Shown here in pieces: positions 23,230 to 34,161 of a stretch of 64,000 nt of DNA. Under the pieces are notes generated by a model. The model was not told the DNA's origin. It saw nothing but the letters and a program-made list of their open reading frames with translations, and made no database searches. A program made the position numbers and the translations under genes. Every line of letters begins with the position of its first letter. Position 1 is the first letter of the stretch. Source of the DNA: Calcarisporiella thermophila CBS 279.70 (taxonomy: Eukaryota > Calcarisporiellomycota); assembly GCF_041956535.1 (NCBI RefSeq), contig NW_027192210.1:190273-254272 (forward strand), read 5' to 3'.

Positions 23230-25360
23230 CTAATAGCCCTGAGCATATCCGGACGGATACGTGGGCCCTCCTGCCTGGGGATGGCCGACATAGGGGGAGG
23301 CGGGGTAATCTCCGGCCACCGGCGGTTGCGGGTGATGCTCGGGCCCAGGTTGATTTTGGGGTGGAGCGGGAGCGGGAGGTGCATAATAGGTTCCCTGCTG
23401 CTGCGGTTGGGGCGGCTCATAGCCCTGCTCCGGCCGATAGGATTGTTGTTGCTGTGCGGGCGGTGAGCTTAGGTGCGAATAGGGTGGGGCATAGCCTGCA
23501 CTAGGATCTTGTCGCGGGGCCGAGTGCTGTGGAGGGTACCCACCGACTGGGCCCGGGGGATAGCCTTCGCCATAGCCATGGGGCTGCTGGGGGGGATAGG
23601 GGGGGGGATACTGTGATTCAGGGGCCAGTGGGGCAAAGGGAACAGAGGGGGAGTAGGGCGCGGTGGAGGCAGGGGCTGAGGAGTAGCCTTGCGGCGGGTA
23701 GGAGCCGTAGTTTTGGGCGTGGTGGGCGTGGTGGGCGGGTGGTTGCCCGCTGTATCTGGAAATCGAGGCCTCCATGAGTTGGTCGTAAGTACCGCGTGCC
23801 TTGAGGAACTTATCGTTGAGAGAGATCAGCTCATCTACAAGCAATCGAAGAGTTTTGAGAACATTTCCCCTCCCACGATATAAAATCCAGCCGTGAGGCA
23901 AACTTACCCTTTCGCTGGCTATATTTTTCAATCAATTTTACTAGCTTCGGTCGGATGGTGAGCACACGGTTATAGAGTGTCTATGGAAGTTGTCCGCACA
24001 ACGGGTTAGATATCTCTTTTCTCTTCAAAAAAAAAACATACAGCACTAAAAAAAAGAGAATACAAAATACCTGTAGCCGCTCGTTTTCCGAGAAATTATC
24101 CTTTTGGGGATCCACGGAAGAGAGCATTTCAACCAGGTCCTCGATGTTCTTCGACTCCGATAACACCTGTGACTCCATCTCCGCCTCGCGCACCAAGTCT
24201 TCCGGTGTCGGGTCCTGCAGGAACTCTACGTAGTTTACGGGGAAAATGCCAATACGTCCCTGAAGTTGGCCTTTCCACCAGTCGCGGTAGTGGCTCTCGA
24301 GCACGCGGATCACGTCACCCTTCTGAAACCCAAGCTCGCCCTGCTCCGTAGGAACAAAGTCATAGAGGGCGCGGACTCGAGAGACCTTTTGTGGTTGCTC
24401 GGGCTCCTTGGGCTTATCCGGCATTTTGTGCTGTTGAGGCTAGAGACATCCAATGTTAGTCGCAAAAAAAAAAAGCTGGAGGGGGACGAGAAGGGCCAGT
24501 CTGTAAGTGAATATAGTAAAGTACCTGATAGCCGTGCCTAGAGCTGTGTTTCTCACTCTCCGAGAGAGAGAGGGCCAATGCAAGCTGCAGCTCCTCCTCC
24601 TCCTTCTGTCTATCCAATTCCGTCTTGAAAATGAAAGTGGTGAAAGAGTGGTTAGAAATGAACCCTCGCCATCTTGGCAGTTCTAGAAAATCCCCCACCT
24701 GTGTGTATTCCTTCTTGGGCTTCTGGGGAGATGGAAACACAAATCCTTGCTGACGCAAGCTCTGATAAGTCTCTTCCATGATGCCAAGCGATGGATCGGA
24801 TCTGAACTCATGAGACCATTGCTGCACCAACTCCAGAATCCGTGTGCGCACGCGCTCATGATTGGCCTTGTCCTTGGCCAGCTTGACAAGGAGAGATGTA
24901 AATGCGCGCGAGGCGACCTCTCGGTGCAACTCTACTCCACAATTTTTGACTAGTGCCTCCGTTAGAGTGAGTGTGTAGAGCTGAACATTGGCATTGGCCA
25001 TTTGGAGGCGCTTTTGCACCACAGCAATGCAATCACGCGCACTTGATTAGAAGTGAAAGAGAGGGGATCGGTGCATTAATAACGGAAAATCCATCAAAGC
25101 TCTTCTCTCGCACAATTTATCTATATCTATACTTACTCATTAGCATTGTGTACTTTATCGCAGACTTCGAGGATCAGCTGCCAATTTTCGCTGGTCAGAT
25201 TTTCTGATGTTGCGCTAGCTATATTTCGAATTCGAGAAAAAGGAAAAGAAAAAGAGGTTGTGACACGATTAGCAATCCCCAGAATGGAATAGCATTAAGA
25301 TGCAAATGCTCTTTCAGTACCGATTGGCTCTTCAAATGTATTGGTTGTCGATCGGAACAT
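23230..25360 (-). CDS. HSE1: ESCRT-0 subunit Hse1 (STAM homologue)
   Basis: Seven exons (25321-25360, 25137-25218, 25041-24699, 24623-24525, 24439-24071, 23980-23908, 23834-23230) give 536 residues. Hse1 pairs with Vps27 on endosomes to sort ubiquitinated membrane proteins. Domains in order: VHS (about 1-145, NLTSENWQLILEVCDKV, QKRLQMANANVQLYTL), a UIM (163-179, EEEELQLALALSLSESE), SH3 (about 209-264, RVRALYDFVPTEQGELGFQK, GIFPVNYVE), a GAT-like coiled region (about 285-370) and a long Pro/Tyr/Gln-rich tail with PPxY-like repeats. The start MFRSTTNTFEEPI matches the family. Length is usual for fungal Hse1. Confidence 0.95.
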
Positions 25361-26356
25361 GATGTTAGAAAGGGGGAGGGATGAATGCGAGATGGATCGA
25401 TGAAAAGCGGATGCAAGCTCTTCGTTTCTTGGCCACAGGGTTTTTGGAAGAACACAGGTGAGAAAAACGCAAGCCATCGGTGGCTTGGACTTCTCGCCAG
25501 CTCTGAAATCAGAGTTTTGTGGCTTGGGAATGCAGGGGTGAATATTGAAGTATTACACTACGAGTTGTAGTCTACAACTGATCCCGAAACTGGCTATAGG
25601 CCATACCGACATGAAGTGGGGGATTCGGCGAGAAGGGTAAATGGCTGAAAATGTAGTCGGGTTTTTGAGAGGTTTTATCGAATCATCCGTCCGCTTCCTC
25701 AAAGACAGCACGAAATTGCAATTAATTCTCCATCGAATTTTAGCCAGCCAATTTTCTTATTGTTGGCCAGGGTGGGGGTCACCTGGACCTGTGGTTTGCA
25801 TCGGTTGCGGGCCAAAGGTCCTTCAATTAATAAAAAACAGGAGCACTCTGTAATGAAGATCCTTACCCGTTGGAATCGTGGGTGTGATTGGTAATCCGGT
25901 TCCTCCTCTTAAATATAATTTAAAATAATGTCAGATTTTAATATAACTTTATTTTTCAGTGCCGAAATTGGCAGTCACAGATAAGGACTCAAGGGAGAAG
26001 CCAGATCGATAGGGAGAATCAAACGAATAGGAAAGGAGAGAAAAGGATTGGAATGGAAGAGTAGGTAAAAAAAAAAAGAAAGCAAGAGAAAGTAAAAAGA
26101 GAGAAGCACGAACAAACGAGGCTAGTAAAAATTACACATTAAGAAAGTAGAGAAGAGAAAAAGAAAAAAGAAAAAAAAGTAATCAAGGAGAGAAAAAATT
26201 CGTCGTGGTAAAGTATTTATATATATATATTTATATATGTGTATCGAAAGGGTAAAGGAGAGTTTCGATTAACTAAGCAAGCAAAAGGAGAGATTATTGG
26301 GTGTAAAAATATCCTCTAAATGAACAGAACCGACATAAGGAGATATGTCTATATGT
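25361..26356. other. intergenic
   Basis: 5' flank of Hse1 and 3' flank of the cyclin gene, both minus strand. It is AT-rich, with purine-rich tracts at about 26040-26200 and TA repeats at 26216-26238. Nothing else is seen. Confidence 0.6.
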
Positions 26357-27632
26357 CTACCATAACCGCTGTCTTGGATCCATATTCTCATCGGCCTCCT
26401 CCCCATCCTTCTCCCAAATCCGGCCATGTTCCCAAACACGATCCATGGGGGGTGTGGGCATGCCATGCACCACGATCGGGACAAACCTATTCCCTTCATC
26501 AGCCCATCGCATCACACGCACGCTGGCACACTCATAGGCTGGCGACGCATACTTGTCGTGCACAACGCGCGACACCTGGCAGAGGCAATGATCGAGAAGT
26601 TGGACTAGCCCAGTGAGGCTGTCGTCTACTCTCTATTATTCGGGCAGAGAAGAGAGATTAGCTACTGCATCCTGGATCCTTCACCCCGGCTCAATGGGCT
26701 AGTGGTTGCATTTTTTCCTCCCCTCTTGCTATCCAATTCAAGGAAGTAGAGCCCTTGGAGGCTAATTTCATTACCTCATTCTCAAGAATATATCTCGCAA
26801 ATGCCAAGCATGCCCTTGCGACCCTGCATGCCCCAACTCCCACGAACCCCCGGTGAAACAACGAGACCTCCATCAGAAACCGTGCGACCCCCAACACCTC
26901 CCTCGACTCCATGCCCCCTTCTCTCTCGACTATCAGCCTTAGAAATGCCTCCGGGGTGGGGGCTCCAACTCTCCATCCAATGGTCGCCAAAATATGCGCC
27001 TCCATCCGATCAAATGCCCGCTCTTCATACGCATTATCGCACAGCACCCTGAGCCGTCGCTTTCGCGGCACACGCGCACTCTCTTCGTATTTGGTTGCCA
27101 GCCACAGGCAGGTGACGCCAACCAGTTGATAGTGCTTGCGGGTCACAATAACTCGCGACATGTACCGGTTCATAAGATTCACAGCAAGGTGTAGGGTTTC
27201 GGAAAGTAGGCCCAGGTGTGAATGCACTTGAACAAGAAAATCGAGGAGAAGAGGGCGCAATTCCCAGCCGACCTCTGCACACGGATTAAGAAAGATGAAA
27301 TGAATCACATGCAAATAATACACTTCAATAGAGGAAATTACCAGGCTGCTGATCGATATTGGCGACATTGGGTAGAGTTTCCCTCTATTTGAGGATCCAT
27401 GATTAGCATCGCAGCACTTTCAAGTCAAATGGACAATCAGCGTAGGCATGTTTACCTCCTGTTCTCTCATGACCATCCAAGTTTCCTCCCGCTCTTCTTC
27501 CTCCTCTGTCATCAGACGCTCCCATGGCGCCGCAAAAGAAAAAAGAGCAAATTTGAGATGATGTGGCGAAGTTTTCCGTGTAGAGCGCTTGAAGGGCGAA
27601 TCACGTCGCTTTGTTACTCGTGAATTTAACAT
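26357..27632 (-). CDS. G1-type cyclin (Puc1/Cln-like)
   Basis: Four exons (27456-27632, 27342-27384, 26775-27274, 26357-26632) give 331 residues. Cyclins bind and activate Cdc2-type kinases. The first cyclin box runs from about 75 (EVGWELRPLLLDFLVQVHS, AVNLMNRYMS, QLVGVTCLWLATKYEE with the kinase-binding K..E pair, HILATIGW). A second, weaker box follows to about residue 300. The N-terminus has the helix WMVMREQERETLP typical of cyclins. No destruction box is evident. The short size and lack of a B-type FLRR/QKA context favour a G1 cyclin, but a B-type or Pcl relative is not excluded. Exon 4 is joined through ILENE to RVDDSLTGLV; the splice keeps the frame. Confidence 0.85.
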
Positions 27633-28291
27633 TTTTGTGATAGAAAAATGAAGGGGAGGGGGAGGGAGGATGAGGATGGGAATGGATTCAGATTTAGGGG
27701 AAAATAAAGGAATGTGCCAGGAGGGACCCGTCGCTCGTGATGGGAAAAGCTGTAATGTTGAGTGAATTTTCAGGGGGAAGCGAAGAGAGGATTTATGAAG
27801 AGAAGAGGGGGGATGAGGAGAAAAATGGTAAATTAGGATCCTCTCTCTTCACAATGTCTTGGACCCGCCCAGAAAATATAGCAACACACAGGCTTCTGGT
27901 TGACTAAATTAATAGAACATGAAATGGCCACCCAGCGTGTGTGTGTGTGTGTTTAAAATGGAAGGAGCGGAAAGAGGACAACAACGAGAACAAAGAATAG
28001 AGAAATGCAAGGAAGCAGCCTATTGCAGCCAGTGCTGGGATATTTTGTGCTGAGATAGTCGAATAGTTTGGGCTGAGAAGCACCGAAGTAGAAGCATTTT
28101 TTTTTTTTCAACTTAATTTAGCATTGTTGCGGAATGGAAAACAAAATCAACTCAAATATCAGCCCATTGCAATTGGCACCCATAACAAAAATAACAATAG
28201 CAACTCATATATGCATATAGAAAAGGGTCGAATAATGAGAAGAATGGGGACGGAAAAAAGACATCCAATGTTTTAAATTACACTATTGAAG
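27633..28291. other. intergenic
   Basis: 5' flank of the cyclin gene and 3' flank of Tim17, both minus strand. It holds a (GT)8 repeat at 27937-27952 and a T run near 28100. No gene is seen. Confidence 0.6.
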
Positions 28292-28898
28292 TTAGGACGA
28301 CTGTGGCGATGGAGGATGGATATCGAGCTATTCCAAAAAAGTAATTGGAAGACGAGTTAGATGAGCGCAGTTGGTTCACAGAAAATAGCCCAGCGGCTGT
28401 AAGCATACCTGGGGCATGACCGGCCGATTTTGGTCTGCTGCGTACCTGTTCATGGCTATCCCTATGCCTTCAATTAGCGAGAGCAGCACTCCCCCAATGA
28501 CGGCCGAGGTCAGGGCAACTTTCGCGCCACCGCGTGCGCTCAGCACCCCGCCCGTCACAAACCCGCTCATGATGGAATTCCAGGGGTCTTCCTTTTGCCG
28601 GATGGATTTAAATCCACAGTCAAATGTAGAGAAGAGGCCCCCCCACACCGCAAAGTTGCCACCAAGGACGGGCGCGCGAGCCTTCATGGCGGAGAGAGCG
28701 CCCGCAATGCGCTCTCCATTAGGACTGTTTTTGGCACCCTTCACGCTGTGCCATATCCCGCCGCCGATGGCTCCCATGGAAAAGGCACCTACATATAAAT
28801 GATGTAAAGCCATGTTCATTGGAGGAACTCTTCCCATGCATACCGCCCAAATCGTTCAGAATAACCCAGGGGCTGGTGACAGGGATGGAGGAGTGCAT
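28292..28898 (-). CDS. TIM17: mitochondrial import inner membrane translocase subunit Tim17
   Basis: Three exons (28844-28898, 28409-28788, 28292-28327) give 156 residues. Tim17 forms the TIM23 presequence translocase in the mitochondrial inner membrane. The protein starts MHSSIPVTSPWVILNDLGGA and shows GAIGGGIWH, GGNFAVWGGLFSTFDC, IRQKEDPWNSIMSGFVTGG and the C-terminal EGIGIAMNR, with four hydrophobic segments. The last intron is inferred: splicing gives an ending LDIHPPSPQSS, similar in style to other Tim17 tails. Retaining it gives VCLQPLGYFL and a stop 11 codons on, at 28376. Confidence 0.95.
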
Positions 28899-29477
28899 CA
28901 ATTTGACAATCAGAAACAACCGCTAAAATAGCAAGATGCCTACCATGGATCGCGTGTACTATCACCTCCTCGCGGCATGCTCTGTTCATCAATGGAGAAC
29001 AAGAATGACAGCCTTATCCTTGAAATTTCCAAATGGGGGGCTTTTTTTTTTCTCTCCTTGCACCGAACGCAGTCACAGCTTTCTCTCCAACGCGAGGTGA
29101 GGCGATCCTCTTCATAGATTTCGCTTGATAACTCAATGCTACCGACAGATACAATACGCTCCATTCGCATCCAAACAATATCCCCAAGTGCCGCTGCTAT
29201 TCCAGGACTGCATATTGCTGTCTCATTTCATGAGTTGAAGTAAAGTGTCGTTGTTTATTGGAAGTGCTAACCGAGAGGAGATATATTAACAAGCAAAAAA
29301 AATCTAATAGTGAAAACAGAGGGAAGCTTGATGCTGACGTTTGGCATTATGTGTGCAAGCTGGTGCGTTCTGTGGTTGGCACCGTGTCGTGCGATGGAAT
29401 CGATGGCAAGAAGGTATTACCATATCGCTTCGATCCCATTCTAGCCAGACACTTAGTTTTCTCGACCATTTTAGGGG
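28899..29477. other. intergenic, divergent promoter region (Tim17 / Pbn1)
   Basis: Holds both promoters. Short open frames (28940-29170 minus, 29258-29554 plus) show no domain. An upstream non-coding exon for Pbn1 ending near 29414 is possible. Confidence 0.5.
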
Positions 29478-30419
29478 ATGGACCATTCCTCTCCTGCAGC
29501 ACTAGCATTCTCCCATTTCATCACCGTAAACAATTACCGCTATTTCTACGCTAATTCGACACATACGTTGCATTCATTCGAAGGAGCTTATGAATGGATC
29601 GATGTTGAACTCAGACCACATGATGGCATTATCACTTCACATCGCTTTCTAAAAGGGGGCGGATTCGAGCGGATCAGGGGTCGACTGCTGCACAAGGAGA
29701 GCGATACACCGCTTGTGGAATGGGACCAGGAGCACGTGGAAACGCTGTCGCCACCGGAAAACCGCCCATTCTTAAAGGCATCCCATGCAACGTGGCTAGA
29801 TCCTTCACGCGGATTCCACCCGACCCTCCATACCTCTCTCTCATCGGCTTCTCCTCCGCGCAATTATTGTGAACTGGAAGCGATCTATGTGCTCCCGAGC
29901 GATTTTTTCGCAGATCCCTACCAGCTGCGCGACTTGAACACGGCGAAGACAAGGGTCTGGGTGTATGGGGAAACCGACCTAGAGCTTCCAGTGGACGCGA
30001 TTCAAAGGTGGGGCAGCGTGATTCGAGTGAGAAAGGAGGCAGGCGAGGACCATGAGTGGACAATACCCATTCATATGCGATATCAGCGACTAAACGATTC
30101 GGGAGAGTCAGAAGTCCGAGCCAACGCCCCCCTCGTCGGCTGGGTGTGCCCTTATGATTCGAGGCGGGATTACCCCGCCCCCTTACCGGAGACGCTTTTG
30201 CTCTCTCCTAGCCAGCAATTCCACCCTCTCCTTCCGGACGCCTCCAAGGAGGTGCGGATTCGGGTTCCAACGGGGCGGCCCCAAGACCGCGGCGTTATAG
30301 CTTGGGGCACCTTCCTGGGACTGGGCTTGGCAACGCTTTGGCTCAGCTACACAATCCTACGGGCATGGACTAGAGCGCTCCGGAGAGAGCGGAAGGGTAA
30401 AGCGGCGAAGCGGGACTAA
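29478..30419 (+). CDS. PBN1: Pbn1/PIG-X, GPI mannosyltransferase I stabilising subunit
   Basis: One exon, 313 residues. Pbn1/PIG-X partners the Gpi14/PIG-M enzyme that adds the first mannose to GPI precursors in the ER lumen. The conserved part is residues about 115-240: GFHPTLHTSL, CELEAIYVLPSDFFADPYQL, ELPV and the MRYQRL strand. One membrane segment follows near the C-terminus (about 277-297, GTFLGLGLATLWLSYTILRA), then a basic cytosolic tail. This topology matches the family. The N-terminal 110 residues match the extra luminal part of fungal Pbn1. No signal peptide is evident, as in yeast Pbn1. The ATG at 29478 is the first good start; an upstream coding exon cannot be excluded. Confidence 0.85.
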   Translation: MDHSSPAALAFSHFITVNNYRYFYANSTHTLHSFEGAYEWIDVELRPHDGIITSHRFLKGGGFERIRGRLLHKESDTPLVEWDQEHVETLSPPENRPFLKASHATWLDPSRGFHPTLHTSLSSASPPRNYCELEAIYVLPSDFFADPYQLRDLNTAKTRVWVYGETDLELPVDAIQRWGSVIRVRKEAGEDHEWTIPIHMRYQRLNDSGESEVRANAPLVGWVCPYDSRRDYPAPLPETLLLSPSQQFHPLLPDASKEVRIRVPTGRPQDRGVIAWGTFLGLGLATLWLSYTILRAWTRALRRERKGKAAKRD

Positions 30420-30806
30420 TTATTTAACACGGTGTGCTCAAAAACTGTAAATTTTTCCTCTCTCTTTTTCCCCTATCTCATCTATTTACTTTCGTCCTAT
30501 TCCCTCTGCCTTGTTTTCCTCTGCTTTGCCCTTTTTTTCTTTGAATAGGGAGAATCGAATTATATGCAGTATATATATATATATATAACAGAAAGGGGAA
30601 AAAAAAACACACATAGAAACAGAAGAGAAGAAGAAAAAACACTGTCCTACTACATTAAGAGGAGGAAACACAGTCTGCTTCCTACTGCTCGGAATAAAAA
30701 AGGAAGAGAAATGAGAAATGAGAAGCAATTTCCAAAAGAGAATGGTGCCATTTAAAAATCAAAGAAAATTCACAACAAGCGAGACAAAAAGGAAAAATAA
30801 TATTTA
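30420..30806. other. intergenic, convergent 3' regions
   Basis: 3' flanks of Pbn1 (plus) and Ubc8 (minus), with a TA repeat at about 30570-30587. No gene is seen. Confidence 0.6.
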
Positions 30807-31675
30807 TCAGAGCTCCATGCCCTTGGCCTCGTCATCGTCCGAGAATGATCCTAAACTACTCATCTCTTCATCTTCCGAGCTTTCATCGTCTGCTGCATCG
30901 GCTGCTTCTTTTGTCGCATAGCGGGAAACATATTCTACACAGCATAGGAGAAGGGCTCAACATTAGCTAGATCGAAGCCCTTTCCAATTCAGCCGCATTG
31001 CCTTACCTTTCACCCGCTTTTCATATCCCTGTGGATCTCGCATCAAGAGTGCAGCCGCCTCCCCATTCAGAGGGTCGGTCGGATTCGGATAGCGCAGCAG
31101 CTGTGGGAGGAACACTTCGAACACGTTGAAGAGCGAGTAGAGCGCAGTCCACTGTTGATTGATCACATCTAAACATACCGAGCCGCTCCTATGATGATAA
31201 GCCACAAGCGATGGATGTTCAGTAAGGAGGAGGGACCATGATCAAAGCAAAGATATGGTATGTTTACATTTCATCGATGTTCGGATGGAAGATCTTGTTC
31301 ACGAATCCAATCGATGGCGATTTGTAGGGATATTGGTCGGGCAACTCGACATGAACTTTCCACACGCCGCCAGCAAAGGGGGCTATTGCCAGAAACACAG
31401 GGGCATTAGTCACACCTTAGTCAATGGGTGCCAAGCTTCTCATAAAATAAAACCTACTGTCAGAAGGCCCATGGAATCGTACGTAGAATTCCTGCATGTT
31501 GTCATTGACCAGATTGACCTCATAATCCGACATGAGCCTAAAAAGGAAAATCATGGAAATGTTAGTACCAGCAACGATGGCCAATGTCATCCGGAAAGGC
31601 ATGATTAAAGGGCATCCGGGAGATAATTTACAATTTCATAACATCGGTTTCCATACGACGCCGGGGGGATGACAT
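30807..31675 (-). CDS. UBC8: ubiquitin-conjugating enzyme Ubc8 (UBE2H type)
   Basis: Five exons (31632-31675, 31458-31537, 31268-31382, 31007-31188, 30807-30934) give 182 residues. UBE2H/Ubc8 is the E2 for the GID/CTLH E3 ligase, which in yeast destroys gluconeogenic enzymes after glucose return. It starts [20 protein letters not shown] and has [20 protein letters not shown], the HPN motif (74-76) and catalytic C85 in [12 protein letters not shown]. The end is acidic ([12 protein letters not shown]), as in the family. All four introns sit in the conserved core, and each splice restores the family sequence. Confidence 0.97.
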
Positions 31676-32472
31676 GACTGACGGGATTCTCTACAGACTG
31701 GGCCGAAAGTAATGGAGGAAGGATAGATAGATTCTTAAAACTGAGGTGAAGAATGGGATAGAATAAAAACAAGAGATCTTATTTATTGGTTGAGTTCCGG
31801 GAGAAGCCGCTATTTGTTGATGGTTTAATCTTTGGAGGAAGAGAGGGTGTGAACAAGCGGAGGCAGAAACGGAGAGAAGAAAAAAATGAGGAAGAACTTT
31901 TTACAAAAGATGAGAAGGATTAGGTCAAATTTTATGCTGCGGCGTGCTGCGGCCGAGGAGGGAGCAATCGGTCTGCCCACAGGCTGGGGGGTGACAAGCG
32001 CTCTGTCTCTGGCTTTCCCTCGCCCCCTGTCAAGGTGGGATAGTCCGACCAGGACACAGCTGGTTCCGTGGCTTCCCCGCTCTAGGTTGGCTCCGGTGTT
32101 GTCGCCCTCGGCAACAGTCACGCGCTCCCATGAGAGAAGGGGAAAACATTCCAGGATGCGCTTTTGCTTGGATTAGAAGAAGTGACTCGGCCACTTTCAT
32201 GTAATATTATACCGCCGGTGGACCAAGCTGGCCCACTTCGGTCGGAAGCAGGGCCGATTCAGCCAGAGAGCCCGCGGGCCAAACGACTCTGCTTCAGCAG
32301 CCATGCAAGACCCGGCTGGCAAGTTGGCAATTTGGATTCTGCAACAACTAAACCTAATTTGGTATAAGGTTCAAAAAAGAAAATTGATGGCTTCTAGAAG
32401 CATCGCCGATTTATTGGTAAAGGCCGACCAACGCGGTTGCCGTGTGTTTTTCTGTTCCTTCCGCATTCCATA
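31676..32472. other. intergenic, divergent promoter region (Ubc8 / Vcx1)
   Basis: Promoters for both neighbours. Open frames at 31825-32121 (minus) and 31886-32176 (plus) overlap on opposite strands and have no recognisable content. Confidence 0.55.
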
Positions 32473-33861
32473 ATGGCCATCCGTCGCATCGACAATACGG
32501 AATCCCTCTTGGGAGACCCTGAAGCCAGAAGGATGGAGGCCTTCAATCTAAAACAGGGCATTCGGGCATTCTTATACTCCAGTCGACTAAATCTCGGACT
32601 CGTGTTTGTGCCGCTGGGCCTCCTAGCGCAAGTGCTTCACTGGCCGGCCAGCGCCGTGTTCACGCTGAACTTTCTCGCCATTATCCCGCTCGCAAAGCTT
32701 CTGGGATATGCGACAGAGGACGTCTCGCTGAGGGTTGGACACGTAATCATGCCCTTTTGTTTACCTTTTCTTTTCAACCCCCACCGTAGCTGACTTATTT
32801 CGATAAAGGCGCTCGGGGGGCTTCTCAATGCCACATTCGGCAACGCGGTCGAGCTTATTATCTCGATCTTTGCGCTAAAGCGCGGCATGATACACGTTGT
32901 GCAAGCTTCGATGCTTGGCTCGATTCTGTCCAACCTCCTATTCGTACTTGGACTTAGCTTTTTCCTCGGAGGGCTTCGTTATCCCGAACAAATGTTCAAC
33001 CAGACCGCGGCCCAAACCTCCGCCTCCATGATGGCCCTCTCGACCAGCTCGCTACTGCTGCCGGCCGCATTCAGATACTCGGTGGTTGGGGAAAAGCCCG
33101 TGGACATGGAACACCAGATCCTGGGAATCTCCCATGCTTCCGCAGTGTTGCTGCTGGCGATATACGTGGGGTATCTGATCTTCCAACTGCGCACACATAC
33201 TCAGTTTTTTGAGTCGGAGGAGGATCATAGCGAGGAGACCCCCGAGATGTCGCTCTCTTTCGGGATCTTGGCTCTGTTCCTCGTCACCACATTGATTGCC
33301 CTCTGTGCAGAAGGGCTTGTGGGCGCTATCGAGGGCACCGTTGAGTCCTGGAACATCAGCTCGACCTTTGTCGGCCTTATACTCCTGCCCATTGTGGGGA
33401 ATGCCGGCGAGCACGTATGGATTTGGCGGCTTTCCCCTTATAAGCTTTAGATTCCGATGCTTAACCTTACCCTGCATATCCTAGATCTCGGCAGTAACTT
33501 TTGCCTTGAAGGACAAAGTGGACCTGACAATTGGGATCGCGCTCGGGTCATCCTTGCAAATAGCGCTCTTTGTAACGCCGTTAATGGTCATCATTGGGTG
33601 GATCATCGGCCAGCCTATGTAAATATAGATTTTGAAAGGTGCGCTTGGATTCTATTTGGATAACTAACGGGGCGTCTCAAATTTTTCCCCAGGACTCTCT
33701 GCTTCGATCTGTTTAGTACCGCCGTGCTTCTGATAAGCGTGCTGGTGACAAACTACATCATCAACGATGGCGCAAGTAATTGGCTCGAGGGCGCCCAGCT
33801 ACTGGTGGCCTACTTCATCATCGCCATCAGCTACTTTTATTACCCGGACGTCGAAAATTAA
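32473..33861 (+). CDS. VCX1: vacuolar Ca2+/H+ antiporter (CAX/Vcx1)
   Basis: Four exons (32473-32742, 32809-33414, 33485-33618, 33693-33861) give 392 residues. The protein pumps cytosolic Ca2+ into the vacuole in exchange for protons. It has about 11 hydrophobic segments in two inverted halves. The Ca2+-binding alpha repeats are c-1 at 93-106 ([14 protein letters not shown]) and c-2 at about 286-300 (VGNAGEHISAVTFA). An acidic loop ([13 protein letters not shown]) lies between the halves, as in CAX proteins. The length is typical and no long N-terminal regulatory region is present. It is convergent with the ADAM gene, 300 bp away. Confidence 0.95.
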
Positions 33862-34161
33862 TACGTAGTGTGTGCTTTTGTTCTGTTTCGTTATCTTTAA
33901 TTATTTGCTTTAATGTTGTGTTTTTTTTTCTTGTCGCACTTTACTTTCGTATTTAATGTAATAAAGATAAAAATTTTAATAAATAGCAAACGGGGGGTTG
34001 GATTTTGAGCGTGGATACAACAGTGAAGACAAGAGTACAATGCTGGTAAGGTATCTCAGTGGATGGTATCTGAAGAATGGAAACCTTGACCTTCGTATGG
34101 AAAAATGGTACATGAGACGGGTCTCGGAAGGCTCTATTTCCGTGGCCCTTCTAATTGGAGA

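Noticed and set aside
26216-26238. TA-rich repeats as a possible replication origin or centromere element
   Set aside because: Short dinucleotide runs are frequent in this AT-rich intergenic DNA and nothing else supports an origin.
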